A program made the translations under genes and the position numbers. Of a DNA stretch of 64,000 nt, positions 12,950 through 23,316 are shown one piece after another (the stretch's first letter is position 1; each line of letters starts with the position of its first letter). The stretch is from Heliopora coerulea. Taxonomy: Eukaryota; Cnidaria; Anthozoa; Scleralcyonacea; Helioporidae. A model generated the notes under the pieces. That model was given only the letters and a program-made list of their open reading frames with translations, was not told where the DNA came from and searched no databases. Location: assembly GCA_030142905.1 (NCBI GenBank), contig JASJOG010000047.1:1135001-1199000 (forward strand), given 5' to 3'.

Positions 12950-13255
12950 GAAATTATGAATATCAATTGGAAATGTCTGAAATCCCTATGGACATCTCTG
13001 ATCATTATTTGGAAATGTCTGAAATTCACTTAGACAATCTGAATATCATATGGAAACGTCTGAAATCCCTTTGGACATTTCTGATTATTATTTGGAAATG
13101 TCTGAAATTCACTTAGACAATCTGAATATCATATGGAAACGTCTGAAATCCCTTTGGACATTTCTGAATATCATTTGCAAACATCTGAAATCCATATGGA
13201 AAATCCGAATATCATTTGGAAATATCTGAAATCATTTTGGAAATTTCTGAATTCC
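12950..13255. repeat. Right subterminal repeats of the IS630-like element
   Basis: Inverted counterpart of 11,490-11,760: 'tggaaatgtctgaaat' motifs at close, regular spacing, including a near-exact 100-bp direct duplication around 13,030-13,160. Confidence 0.75.
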
Positions 13256-13802
13256 ATTGAAAAAAGGTGTAGAACGAATTCCTCGTACTTGAAAACCCGG
13301 TCTAGTCCTCGTTGTCGACCTTTAAATACTAGTTAAGCGACAGTGGCGACTTTGAGACATCCGTTTCATAAGTTCCCAACTCTTTTCAGTTGATGTAAAC
13401 TAGAAGCATTGTGAGTGGCTGAGTGTTTAGCAGAATCTCTTATGTGTTAACGAAGATACGATACAATGAGTAAAAACACGGGATGGTCCATTTGTAATTG
13501 TAAACAACTTTAGGCACAGTTGCGTGGAGTAAAAGAAATTGTTTGCAGAAATGACGTGATTTCTACATCGATAAAAACAGTGACTGTGGTTATAACATAA
13601 CGATTTTGTGTCATCTGCAATTAACTGCTTATTCGTAGTCAATCAAAATTTGTGCTTGTCTCCAAATTGTGCAGCAAATATATAAATGTGTACCTAAGGA
13701 TCTTAAATATGCATATTTGGAATAAACCTTTAGAAATCAGCCTAAACACTTGAGTTGCATGTGATAGTATCATATCACGTATGAAATGTGTTTTCTTTAT
13801 AG

Positions 13803-14861
13803 GTAGTTTACACTCTGCTTTGGATTGGACGGTTAGCTACGTTCATCGCTTTTGCTGGCTTCGATATGAAATGCGTTGTCATAGAAAAAGCCTCAATTAC
13901 GAAATGCTCTCAAGGATTCATTGTCAGCAATCCCAAGCCAGCAGCTTATGTTTCGATGGTGATCTCATTCTTGTCCTCGCTAATTCTTATAGGCGTCCTT
14001 TCTTTCAATTTCAGTGTGACAGAACGCTGTTGTTGCAGGAATTGTATTGGCCTTATGAAATGCTTAAAAAAATTGGGCAAAAAAGGTTCTTTCTGGTCAA
14101 TGAATATTTTACTAATAGTGACATTTGTGTACTATTGCTACGTAATTCATCGTATGGACGGTGATAAGCAGGTGTCAATTTTAATTTTGTTATGGTTTCT
14201 GGCAACCCCTTTTGTCGCCTACAGGTTAAACTACCTGTACCCTGTGCCGTGTCCCGAGAACCTACGTGATACATGCTGTGCAAATTGGAGAAAAGTCGAA
14301 AGTTTCTTTGGTGCAATTTGGAGTAAAGTCGAAAGTTTCTTTGGTGCAATTTGGGGTAGAGTCAAACGTTGTTTTGGTTGCAGAGACCATAGAGACCAAC
14401 GTCCTGAACAAAATTCCCATCCACTATGTCGCAACAATTGTGTACAATATTGCAAGTGCTGTGTACTATGTTCCGAGTACTGTGTACCATGTCCCACAAG
14501 TGACATGTGGTGGTTTCTGTTCTACTGGTCTACACTCGTCATATATTTTATTGAAAGCGGCTACATGTTTCTGGCGGTTACTCTTGACGCAGCAAATGAA
14601 GTGACACCCCTGATAAATGGAAAGTTTAGCGATGAAGTTGTTGAGTTTAAAGGGTTGGTTGTAGCACTGCTTGGGATAAGAGTCGCATTTAACGGTCGTT
14701 TACTTCTGTTCTTTTGGAACAAAATATTTCACGGGCACAAAGATTTATTCTCGGAACCGAATCGCCTATTGACGCAGCCAGTAATGAGAGTAATGCAGTG
14801 TCCGCAACAACCGGACGACGAGAGGCGACAACCAGGACCGCGTCAAGGACCAGAAGAGTGA
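13803..14861 (+). CDS. Gene 1 (unit A) exon 2: cysteine-rich multi-pass membrane protein
   Basis: Exon 2 begins after the acceptor ttctttatag and stays open to TGA at 14,859-14,861 (352 codons), giving about 402 aa with exon 1. Hydrophobic segments by eye: one at the exon start ending in FAGFD; one around SMVISFLSSLILIGVLSF; one around SMNILLIVTFVYYCYVI; one around SILILLWFLATPFVAYRL; one around LFYWSTLVIYFIESGYMFLA; one around GLVVALLGIRVAFNGRLLLF. Between the second and third lies a Cys/Lys cluster. Between the fourth and fifth lies a Cys-rich loop that includes three tandem 11-residue repeats of the type AIWSKVESFFG (about 14,281-14,380). I do not recognise the family and assign no function. 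It is paralogous to gene 2 and to the unit B copy. Confidence 0.7.
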   Translation, partial: VVYTLLWIGRLATFIAFAGFDMKCVVIEKASITKCSQGFIVSNPKPAAYVSMVISFLSSLILIGVLSFNFSVTERCCCRNCIGLMKCLKKLGKKGSFWSMNILLIVTFVYYCYVIHRMDGDKQVSILILLWFLATPFVAYRLNYLYPVPCPENLRDTCCANWRKVESFFGAIWSKVESFFGAIWGRVKRCFGCRDHRDQRPEQNSHPLCRNNCVQYCKCCVLCSEYCVPCPTSDMWWFLFYWSTLVIYFIESGYMFLAVTLDAANEVTPLINGKFSDEVVEFKGLVVALLGIRVAFNGRLLLFFWNKIFHGHKDLFSEPNRLLTQPVMRVMQCPQQPDDERRQPGPRQGPEE

Positions 14862-16438
14862 GTAGGGAGCTAATGCCCTTCACTACCCAGTGAGAACAAG
14901 TGGAAAAAACAAAGCCAAAACAAAGAGGGAAAAAAGAACAAAAAAAAATTCTAAGCGCTAAAGGGTTAATGAAAAATTGTCGAGCTTTCGCCCTGGAAAC
15001 TCAGAACCTCTTAAGATTAAGACTGACGTTTTTATTATTTACAAGGTATTTGTATACGTCAAATTTTTTTACATGGGAGTCACCGTATACGCGTACTTCA
15101 AGGCGTCAAGACGAAAACTGAAAAAACCTAATCACTTTGTTCCTAATGTATAATCAAATCTATAGGTAACTAAAAAGTCAATAGTAGCATCTAGAGGTTC
15201 ACCCACCTACACCTTAGCAGAGCATATCATTTGTATCCTTAAACCGCTAGTAAGAAAATCACAGCATCATGTTCACAATTCCACCACCCTCATTAATGAA
15301 TTGAAGAATATTAAACTTCAAGAGCATGACATTCTTGTTTGTTTTGATGTCGTTTCTTTATTCACAAATGTTCCCGTTGATGAAGCATATGAAATCGTAA
15401 ATGAGAGACGACTGGGCTCTTTTGTCGGAAGAGGAAAGAATTCCCACACCCTCTGCATTCACACAGCTTATACAACCTCTGGAAAGATACCACAGCTTCC
15501 TTTGACTGTGGTACACTCAGCGTTTGTTTGTAAATTATTAGTCTGGGGTTGAAACACCAATCTTGGCCAAACATCCTACCTCAAAAGTCCCCTTAAAATG
15601 CATCGAAAGTCGATGCCAATGCATAGTAGTAAGTTGCTGAGTTGCTGTTTACATAAACATGACGGAATGTCATGAATTTAGGGAAATTAATTGGCTTGTA
15701 CAGAATTTGTAATTCAACGAAATAGGAGCGTATATGATCCTTTCCTGTTATAGTGGAGTACACTGCTTGTGAGATGACTGGCAGCAGTTTAAAAAAGACA
15801 GTATGACGGACTAAAAAATTAAAGTTAGGAGAGAGAAATCGTCAACCCCTTCAACTGAAACCAGACGACATAAATGCATACAGGCTTTGTTGTTTGAAAG
15901 ATAACACTACGTTTGAGTCAAAATTAAAATTTAACTTAAGAAATGTCTGCGGTTCTGTCAATTCAGACTTCTCTGGTTAATGACAAAAACTTTGAACTCA
16001 TACAAAATCTGAAAGAAGAACAAGCTCATCATGTTCTCTCAGTATGATGACAGCTTTGTTCACATATTTTTTGCTGCATTGAGGTTTAACAATGCTGGCC
16101 CAGGATCCGAGCGAAAATTATCGTTTGCATTTCAATACATTCAGAGGTAAAACTCCAAACATTCTGTCGTCTTTAACCCATTTTTTCCTTTAGGTTGTGG
16201 TCACCTGTAAAACCCTGAATCTCTTTTTTCCTGAATAGAATGCTCTTTATCGGAAGTTCATGATGCAGTTTTTAACAGCGTATTTAAAGTAAAGTATACC
16301 TATCGTGCATTACTAGATTATCAATACATTTTTTTCTGAGGCAATAAACTTCCTTGAACTTGAATAGCTTACTGATGGAAATCCATTGGGTTATGAAGTC
16401 GCAAAAGAGCAGCCTGACCGGACACTCATATAACAAGA
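14862..16438. other. Between gene 1 and gene 2 (unit A)
   Basis: Holds a Penelope-type reverse transcriptase scrap (15,265-15,411) and, from about 15,440, sequence paralogous to the gene 1 upstream region (from about 5,940). No intact gene. Confidence 0.55.
15265..15411 (+). pseudogene. Penelope-like reverse transcriptase fragment (unit A)
   Basis: The frame reads STTLINELKNIKLQEHD, then CFDVVSLFTNVPVDEA. FDVVSLFTNVP is the diagnostic first catalytic block of Penelope-like element reverse transcriptases, with its Asp. Nothing else of the element is present: the next bases are ordinary gene 2 flanking sequence. Also in B at 42,117-42,263. Confidence 0.75.
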
Positions 16439-16543
16439 ATGTTTGATTCAAATCCCCCCGAAGCAGCAGAAATGTTAAATGGGGAAAGTGCTTCTCAAAA
16501 CGAACCAACTAGAAGAAAAAGCCTTCCAGGATACCTGGCCGGG
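16439..16543 (+). pseudogene. Gene 2 (unit A) exon 1
   Basis: Thirty-five codons from the ATG at 16,439: MFDSNPPEAAEMLNGE, then SASQNEPTRRKSLPGYLAG. It ends in phase 0 at a gtaatg donor. The layout (polar N-terminal tail, phase 0 junction, exon 2 opening with a hydrophobic segment) and the surrounding sequence match gene 1 exon 1, so it is the paralogous first exon. It is still open, but the partner exon 2 is broken. Confidence 0.6.
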
Positions 16544-16772
16544 GTAATGTCTTCGTCATTGAGTGACCTTTTCCGATTTACTTCGTTCTTCGTGCAATTA
16601 TACTAGGTTGATGTGATATTTATCCCGTCGATGCTCCAACGTTTGCCAATCTCAAGTCCTCAGAAAATGTTCACGAACTCAAAAGAATTGAGGGTTAAGG
16701 ATTCGATTTCCATCTTGGGCTGAAAAATATTTGAAAAGATTTATGATTTTTGGACGCACTAATCCCGTATTC

Positions 16773-16848
16773 TGAGCCTCAGACAAGGATCGAACCCGCA
16801 TCATTCTGATAACCGGCGACACGCTCCAACCATTGAGCTAACGTGACT
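16773..16848 (-). pseudogene. tRNA-like relic in the gene 2 intron (unit A)
   Basis: The B-box complement 'ggatcgaacccgcat' and the A-box complement 'ccattgagctaac' are present. The acceptor ends gagcctcag/cgtgact no longer pair well. Confidence 0.5.
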
Positions 16849-17420
16849 TATGTTATGGAATTTAGCATTGATGACTGCTATAGACAAACTGCACAGTGAC
16901 GAAGCAAAACATTGCTAGGCAAATTTAATATTATCTATCGATATGATTTAGAGCTAAGGGGTCGGTCCGACATATGTACTGCTTAAGCGGTGAAAATGGT
17001 ATGATAAAGTTAATGAATATCGTATGATTAATTAATGTTATTGACAAACTGTACATGCAGTGGTGAAACTAAGCATACAAACTGGTCATGCATGCTATGC
17101 AAATATAAACTATGTATGATATTTAGACATCAAGCAGAACATATCGTTAAACAGGTATTTTTGAAGCAAGTTTTAGTTATGCTTAGTGTAACCACTACCT
17201 TGATCACTATAGTTGCTGCTTTTTTATATAGTAACCATTGCGTTGGTGGATGTATATGGACTGACTCCTGAATATCGTAGATCATTTTAAATTTGCATAG
17301 CATGACCTGTTGTTATGCTTAATGTTATAATTGCATAGTATGACCGGTTGCTATGCTTAGCTTCGACACTGAAACTCTATGGGTTATGACTGTTTGTGTT
17401 TAAAAAATACCAAATGGACT

Positions 17421-17570
17421 CCGGTGTTTGGATACTGTGATCCAAACACGCGGGATGTTGCGAGACTTGAGGAAGGCGTAAAAAAGCACGAGCAACTAGG
17501 CGAGTGTTTTTAGCTTCTCGAAAGTCGAGCAACGTCCCAAGTGTTAGGATCACAGTATCCTAACAAGGGA
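17421..17570. mobile_element. Palindromic MITE in the gene 2 intron (unit A)
   Basis: The left end 'ggtgtttggatactgtgatc' and the right end 'gatcacagtatcctaacaag' form an inverted repeat, with tgttgcgag/ctcg...gagcaacgt pairing further inside. Non-coding, with partial relatives downstream at about 17,750-17,960. B copy at 44,273-44,420. Confidence 0.65.
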
Positions 17571-18819
17571 ATCTATTTGGTATTTCGTTTATAAAGTAAC
17601 GGAAGATGAAAAGTAATTAATTTGACAAACACATTAATGAAGTGACAAATTCTCCCAAAAATCATCAACTGCCAATCAGAGACTAGCTTAAGATCGAACC
17701 CTTGTCGATAAAGCGAAGCCGCTTCAACCCAGTGACAAAGAGGAAAAACTAGCGTGTTTTTTAAACAAATTGAAAGTCCAGCAACATACCAATTGTTTAA
17801 ATCACAGTATTGAAACATGCAAAAACTGTTACGTGTTTCTTTCATGAACTAGATAAGACTGAACTTGCAAAACAAACTTCAGAACACTTTTGTAGGGAAA
17901 CTTCCGGTGTTTGGATACTCTTGTCCAAACATGCGTATAAACCAATCTGAACTCGCGAACAAGCCGCATTATTTTATAAACAACGCTTCGTTCATTCATT
18001 AATATTAACATATCGTGACCACCGCAGCGTGCGCACATACGTCGAACCAGCACTTTAGTTCTCAGTCTCGGTAGCTAAATGGTCAGAGCTTCTCACCTAC
18101 TGATTGCTAAAAACGACTGAATCGACCAACCCAGTCTGAAAAGGCAAGCACTAGTTTCTACGTAAGTGGCATGACGTCATTTTTTCGAATGTAATTCTTC
18201 CATTTTAGAGGTCGGGTTAGGATTACTGTTAGAGTTACGATCAGAATTTATGTTTGGGTCAAGATTTACTTAAATGTCCAGTAATTTTGGAATGTCAATT
18301 TTCTGACGAACTAGTGCTGACCATCCAAGCAATGCAGTTGCTCGATCCAGTCTGATGCAGAGATCAGCGGTCTCATCGGTCACCTGAATGCGGCGGATTC
18401 AATCATCGTTCAGAGCTTAGAGTGTGAACTTGATGAGTGTCTACGTATCATCTGGTTATTTATTCGTGGAAATTTTTTTTTCATGTGAGAAGTACAGCTT
18501 CATTCAGCTAAACAAGAACGTAAGTCGTTGGAAGAGTTTCAACTCCAACTGAAATTTTAAAGGCTCATCAACTGCTGGATTAGTTTAAGGGATTTCTTCT
18601 CGAGCCGTGACGATATTTCAGCACTAAACAAACACGGTAACTGAAGATCAATGACTGGATACGTAATATATTTCAATATTAAATATCATTTTCACTATAT
18701 TATACAGTTGTAAAAATAAAATAATTTAATTAAAGCGTAGTTTCTCACACTTCATTGGTTAACTGTTGATCTCATGATTCCTTTTCATATAAAACCTTCT
18801 CTAGTTACAATTCCTATTT

Positions 18820-18925
18820 CAGAACACATTTCTTTCTCTGACGAAGGGCTTTTCCTCGAAACGTTGGAATTCTTTGAGATCAGTCAAGGCAGTTACCAAC
18901 CTTTAAACTTTTTATTAAAATACTG
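18820..18925 (+). mobile_element. Penelope-type 3' relic with a CTGACGA...CGAAACG motif (unit A)
   Basis: The text contains ctgacgaagg, then a short potential hairpin, then cctcgaaacgttgg. Such motifs are common at Penelope-like element termini, which are known to encode hammerhead ribozymes. The CTGANGA and GAAA boxes of a hammerhead core are both present, but I could not place a convincing third helix and cleavage site. Treat it as a candidate only. B copy at about 46,585-46,690. Confidence 0.4.
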
Positions 18926-19095
18926 GGTTGGGTGCTTATTGAAATTTTTACGGCACACGAGACTTTTATATTTTTTTGTGTACATTAGCGGCTTAAATTT
19001 GCATATTAAAATGAAACCTACGGTCCTCTAGAAATTGGTTTAAACACCAGTTGTGATAATATCACATCAACTCTGACCTGCATTTCTTTATATAG

Positions 19096-19858
19096 GTATT
19101 GAACATTATGCTTTGTTGTAAGTGTTTTTCGCTCATCGTTTACTCTGGCTACGATCTAAAATGCTTCGTGTGTGAAAAAGCCTCCATCTTGAATTGCTCC
19201 CAAGAATTATTTGTCTCCAATCTCACACATTGCCTTGGATCTTGGCTTGGATGATGTGTTCAGTCTCTTTCTTAGCAATTCCTATCTTCATCCTTTGTTG
19301 GAATTGCAAGGAGCGAAAATACTGTGGCTTCAAGAATTGCTTCGAAAGATTGCGCCTAAGTGGCCCCTTCTAGTTAATGAAATTGTTATTCTTAATGAAA
19401 TTTTGTCCTTTTTCTTGGCACTTTCTGGCAGGAATGAAATTGGGACGGGAATGTCTTTTGCAATTTTGTTCTGGTTGCTGGCTACTCTACTTGTTGCCGA
19501 CTGCTTAAGTAGCTATACCTTGTGAAGATGCCAAGCAGAAATGACAGAAACTGGCGTGCTGTGTGCTGTTTTGTGGTGTATTGCTTCACACTGTTCATGT
19601 GTTGCATTGAAAATGGCTATATGGCTCTGGCAGTCGAGCTTCAGCCTGCACTAAGTATCAATCTTACTCAGTACAATGCTTTAGCTGCAATACTTCTTGC
19701 GATAAGAGTAGCATTTAGTGGTCTCTTAGTTTTGTTCTTTTTGGAACGAAATATTTAACGGAGACATGGATTTATTCTCGGAACCGAGGGTCCATTTGCT
19801 GGAAGAAATGGAAAAAAACACAGGGTTAACAGCAAACCGAGGAAGTTATCTGGGATGA
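19096..19858 (+). pseudogene. Gene 2 (unit A) exon 2, broken
   Basis: Paralogous to gene 1 exon 2 throughout. It starts after ctttatatag and reads VLNIMLCCKCFSLIV, then KCFVCEKASILNCSQ, matching gene 1's KCVLVEKATISNCSQ. Near 19,235 a length difference of about five bases shifts the frame (a stop appears in the original frame). Another shift follows before ATLLVADCLSSYTL. The sequence then resumes with CCFVVYCFTLFMCCIENGYMALA and LLAIRVAFSG in a third frame. An extra T near 19,740 breaks the FFWNKIF motif. It has no Cys-rich loop. The first two shifts are shared with B; the last is A-specific. Confidence 0.78.
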
Positions 19859-19924
19859 ATTACCGGAGTTAGAATGCTGAGACGACAAATACCAGAAGGA
19901 CTGAAACCAGAAGATTTAGAGGCC

Positions 19925-20229
19925 GATTACACGGAGACTTTCATCCCGGGCTGAAATTCCATCCCAGCCTTCGAATAAAATACTTGAAAAACGGGGCTCG
20001 CAATTACATGAAGAAAGTTTAAGTCCAGGCTGAAGTTTCAGCTCGGTTTCAGCTACCTAAGCTGAAAAATTCCTTGTAATCGCACGAAAAAATTTCAGCC
20101 CTGGATGAAAAGATGATTGCCACATGTGGGAAGATGCAAATTGCCCAAACAACATGGGCTACCGAGAAATCCCTGCCTGGGTTCACTTCTGGTTTTAAGT
20201 TTCAGCCCGGGCTGAAATAGCTCATGTAC
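19925..20229. mobile_element. MITE-like element with cagcccgggctga ends (unit A)
   Basis: The left end 'ttcatcccgggctgaaat' and the right end 'tttcagcccgggctgaaat' sit in inverted-repeat outer contexts (gattacacgg / catgta). Non-coding; B copy at 47,682-47,968. Confidence 0.5.
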
Positions 20230-20613
20230 TTGGGGATTTTTTCAATCAGGTCTGCCTGGTTGAAGTTTTCCAATGAAATCAGCCCCTTAGAAAAGGCCAG
20301 GAAAAGACTCGAAGGGCTATGAGTTGAAAAATCACAGGGAGAAGGCAGCTATGAAGCGCTAGCTCACTACTGCAAGCATTGTTTAATATTGTTGCACATC
20401 AGTATAACTATTTTCAATAGGTGATTTCAGATTGCTTAAGGTTTATGTAAACAACGTACAGTAATAATTATAATCACAATCTTGAGCATAATCACAATCA
20501 GTCATAATCAAAATAATAAAGTCAACCATTATCTCAACTAACCAAAATAAAAAACGAATTTTGTAATTAGGATGAAATGATCAAGATTTCACTTTAAAAC
20601 GATTTTATTTTAC

Positions 20614-20757
20614 TATAAAATGATCAAGATTTTACTTTTTAAAAAACTTTGATCTTCAACGTTTCGCGGGGCACAGCCCCTTTGTCAAGTTTCGGGCTGA
20701 ACCCCGAAACGTTGAAGATTGAGGTTTTTTAAAAAGTTAAATCTTGATCATTTTATA
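20614..20757. repeat. 144-bp palindrome (unit A)
   Basis: The left arm ataaaatgatcaagat...cttcaacgtttcg and the right arm cgaaacgttgaag...atcttgatcattttat fold back on each other around a short centre holding 'caagtttcgggctgaac'. It would form a long hairpin. The CGAAACG motif next to a small stem recalls Penelope-like termini. B copy at 48,352-48,495. Confidence 0.7.
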
Positions 20758-21793
20758 GATGTTTTTTAACTTTGTTGAAGGAAGGTTTGTTGATCTGTTT
20801 GTATACCTAAGTACGTTTGACTTCCCAAAGAGTACACTTCTTTATTGCCTCTCTCACTATTGATATATCGACCGTGTCAAACTGGTCCAACGATATTGTG
20901 AAAAAATCCTTGCGAAAAAAATAGGATTTTCCAGTCTAGTGCGAATATCTACTAAGAGTTGTTCAAAGCAGTGTCGGTGACTCGTTACTTTTTTGGTAGC
21001 TAAAATAAGTCGTGTGTAATTCGTAAGTGCAAGAATTAAAAAGTCTGTTTTGGATGAGCGGCGTGTCAAGGGCTTTGACGATATGGAGGAGGGGTAGGGG
21101 ATAGAGGACTTGATATCAAGGTGGGAGCACCAAATTACCTTTACAATATTTATTTTATCTATTTACCTGGACACTTAAACCAAGACTGTACAAAACTCGG
21201 ATATTGATTGGAGCTCATAGTCACCGTATTTTTTTTCTTTTTGTTTTTTTCCGCTTGGAAAATTAAGTAGGGAGACTTTTTGGGGGGTATGCAGCCCTAA
21301 CATCCCCTTTACACACCTTTTTTTGAATGGAACAAAAATTTTTGTCAAAACCTCTCAACGTTACACGAACCTAAACGATCCACGAGATTGATTGGTATGG
21401 CTTTCGAATGATATATTAATTTCAACTACGACATCAACTTCAAATCCCATTTGCTTATAGCATGAAACAGGTTCGATCATTTGTCCTCAAGAAAAGGAGG
21501 AAGATTAGTGTAATTTGGTTTTGGCTTTAGGGATAAGAATATCCTTTAATTCCCACGTAGGTGTACCCCAGAGTCAGACAAAATTTTGAATTTAGTGCGA
21601 CAACCTCATATCTGTCGGTACGTGTCTCTTGAGGATTCTTATGAACGTTATGCGTTTCTCAAGGACAACTGGAATGGAACTATTCTGGCACAGTTGGGCA
21701 GGGTTAAACTAGTTCAATGGTTTAAACAAACATGTACACTCGCCAGCGTCAAGCAACTAGACTGGCAAACTACATATTTTCGAGACTAACGTG

Positions 21794-22085
21794 ATGTTCA
21801 CTGTTAGAATTGTTGATGCAGACTTTTATGTGACAAAGCCTGTTGCTGGACTGGATATTTTGTATTCTGAATTTCGTGAGTCAAATGCCAGCCGTGTGCC
21901 TGTTGTACGAATATTTGGCTCGACCCCTTCTGGTCAAAAGACTTGTCTTCATGTTCACCAAGTTTTTCCTTATATTTTTGTTCCTTACGATGGGACACGA
22001 GTGTTGACTATGCCGTTCAAGTGGCACTAGGGAAGGCCTCAACGTCGACTCATTATGTTTATGATGCTAGTATTGTAAAACGAAT
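21794..22085 (+). pseudogene. REV3L exon 1, frameshifted (unit A)
   Basis: Encodes the start of the DNA polymerase zeta catalytic subunit: MFTVRIVDADF, then VPVVRIFGSTPSGQKTCLHV, then HQVFPYIFVPYDG, all hallmarks of REV3 N-termini. A 34-base deletion relative to B, with 'cac' microhomology at both ends, shifts the frame after YDG. The frame then stops at 22,028-22,030. The segment PSGQKTCLH matches the animal consensus better than B does, so A keeps the ancestral text there. Polymerase zeta extends DNA past lesions in translesion synthesis; this copy cannot encode it. Confidence 0.85.
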
Positions 22086-23279
22086 GTGAGTATTTCGAAT
22101 AGTTTTCTTATTACTTCGTAGAACTCGTTTTACGGTAAGTCAATTTTCGAGTGTCAGAATCATGAATTTGCTTGCACTTATTTCCAGATTACATGTCATG
22201 TTATCTAGCATGCATCGTAATATAATAAAGGCAGTCTCAGATAGGAACACCTTAAAAACAGGTGAAAAGCACAATGTGCAGAAATGAGTTAATTCAGTGA
22301 GTAAAGCAAACGTTCTGTATCCAGTGTTTTGATAGGCATTCTTACCATGTCCTGATAACTCATTATCAAGAAAATCCAAGCATGATTCATTGTGTAAGTA
22401 CACTGGTGTAAGAAGCAGGGCACTCACTGAGGCTGAAGGCCTTCCAACATTTTATTTAAGGGGGCTGCAATATTGTTTGGCCCCTCTTTAAAAAGATTTG
22501 GAAACACTATGTAAAGTGTGTTCCAATTTTTTCCATCACATGTACTTGCATTTCAAAATTAAAAGATCATTATGTATGATTAAAAATGAATGTACTGCAC
22601 ACATTTAGATAGTGGTTGATACTTTATTATAATTTAGAGTTGCATGAAGATGCTGCTAAAAATCTGGATAAATGTATGGTCACTTTTAGTATCCTTCATA
22701 ATGGTTAAAAAAGCTATGGCATTTTATAATTGCATTTAATTTTTTAATTTATACATTAATAATTTACCAAAACATTCCTTTCTCCTAAACACAACATGTG
22801 CTTTTCCACAGATTTAAAACTGTAAGTATTGCCCCAGTATTGTCAAAAATATAGGCGATGAAAACATTTACATAAAAATACCCACCCTGAACTAAAATTT
22901 TGTTCCCGGTCCCCATAATTCCAACTAGCTTCCTGTGCCACTGTGTAAACAACTGAAACAAAATTTAATGGATTGCATGTGCTTACAAAATGTTTTCAGC
23001 AGACTTCCTGAATGAATGTTCATAAAAGTGCATCCTTTGACAAGTATGATGCAAACAAGTAATAGTGACTGTAGACATTCAGATATTATGGTTATTTGGG
23101 GGAGTATTTTTCCTCTCTCCAACAAATTAGTGGAACAAACCATTTGGTTTGAAAATTTGTTTAGAGTGGAAGTACTCCCATAAAAGCCTTGATAATATTA
23201 TTATTCAAAATCATGTGAATATAAATGGAACAGATTAAATGTAATGTCCTTTTAACTTTCTGATTTATTTGCACTGCAG
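22086..23279. other. REV3L intron 1 (unit A)
   Basis: AT-rich, very similar to 49,901-51,113 in B. No gene or element recognised. Confidence 0.7.
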
Positions 23280-23316
23280 ACCTTTCTATGGTTATCATGA
23301 GGAGGAGCAAGAATTT

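Larger units (their letters stand above)
11400..13320 (-). mobile_element. IS630/Tc1-mariner-superfamily DNA transposon with long repeat-built ends
   Basis: About 1.9 kb. The outer inverted repeat is clear: 'ggactagaccgggttttcaa' (from 11,412) matches the complement of 'ttgaaaacccggtctagtcc' (to 13,308), followed by aattcgtt and ctacacctttttt. Inside these lie about 250-300-bp subterminal regions on each side. They are built of short repeats alternating 'ttcagaaatttccaa' and 'tttcagataattcaa' in opposite orientation on the two sides. The transposase lies between them on the minus strand. The exact outer ends and the target-site duplication could not be fixed. Confidence 0.8.
8558..13322. other. 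4.8-kb block in the gene 1 intron present only in unit A
   Basis: In B the text runs straight from 'ggacgatttta' to 'ttagttaaaggacagtgg' (about 39,925-39,950). In A the same flanks are 4.8 kb apart. The block holds unidentified sequence (8,558-9,960), a LINE fragment (about 9,960-10,990), unidentified sequence (10,990-11,400) and an IS630-like transposon (about 11,400-13,320). Either several insertions accumulated in A or B lost the block. The right end of the transposon coincides with the right edge of the block. Confidence 0.75.
16544..19095. other. Gene 2 intron (unit A)
   Basis: Contains a tRNA-like relic (16,773-16,848), a palindromic MITE (17,421-17,570) and partial relatives of it at about 17,750-17,960. 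It also holds a partial plus-strand tRNA-like head at about 18,060-18,105 and a Penelope-type 3' relic (about 18,820-18,925). No exon seen. Confidence 0.55.
19859..21793. other. Between gene 2 and REV3L (unit A)
   Basis: Contains a MITE-like repeat (19,925-20,229) and a perfect-looking palindrome (20,614-20,757). The last 200 bases before the REV3L ATG contain a 67-codon open frame of no known similarity. The REV3L promoter should lie here but no motif is convincing. Confidence 0.5.

Noticed and set aside
13781..14164. Frames overlapping gene 1 exon 2 in other phases (also 14,266-14,604 and 40,789-41,073)
   Set aside because: Shadows of the real exon; they lack the paralogue conservation pattern and good starts.
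21586..21789. 67-codon frame just before REV3L exon 1 as an upstream gene
   Set aside because: It has no ATG start or known similarity, and B has substitutions and a small insertion that disrupt it; probably 5' flank or untranslated sequence.
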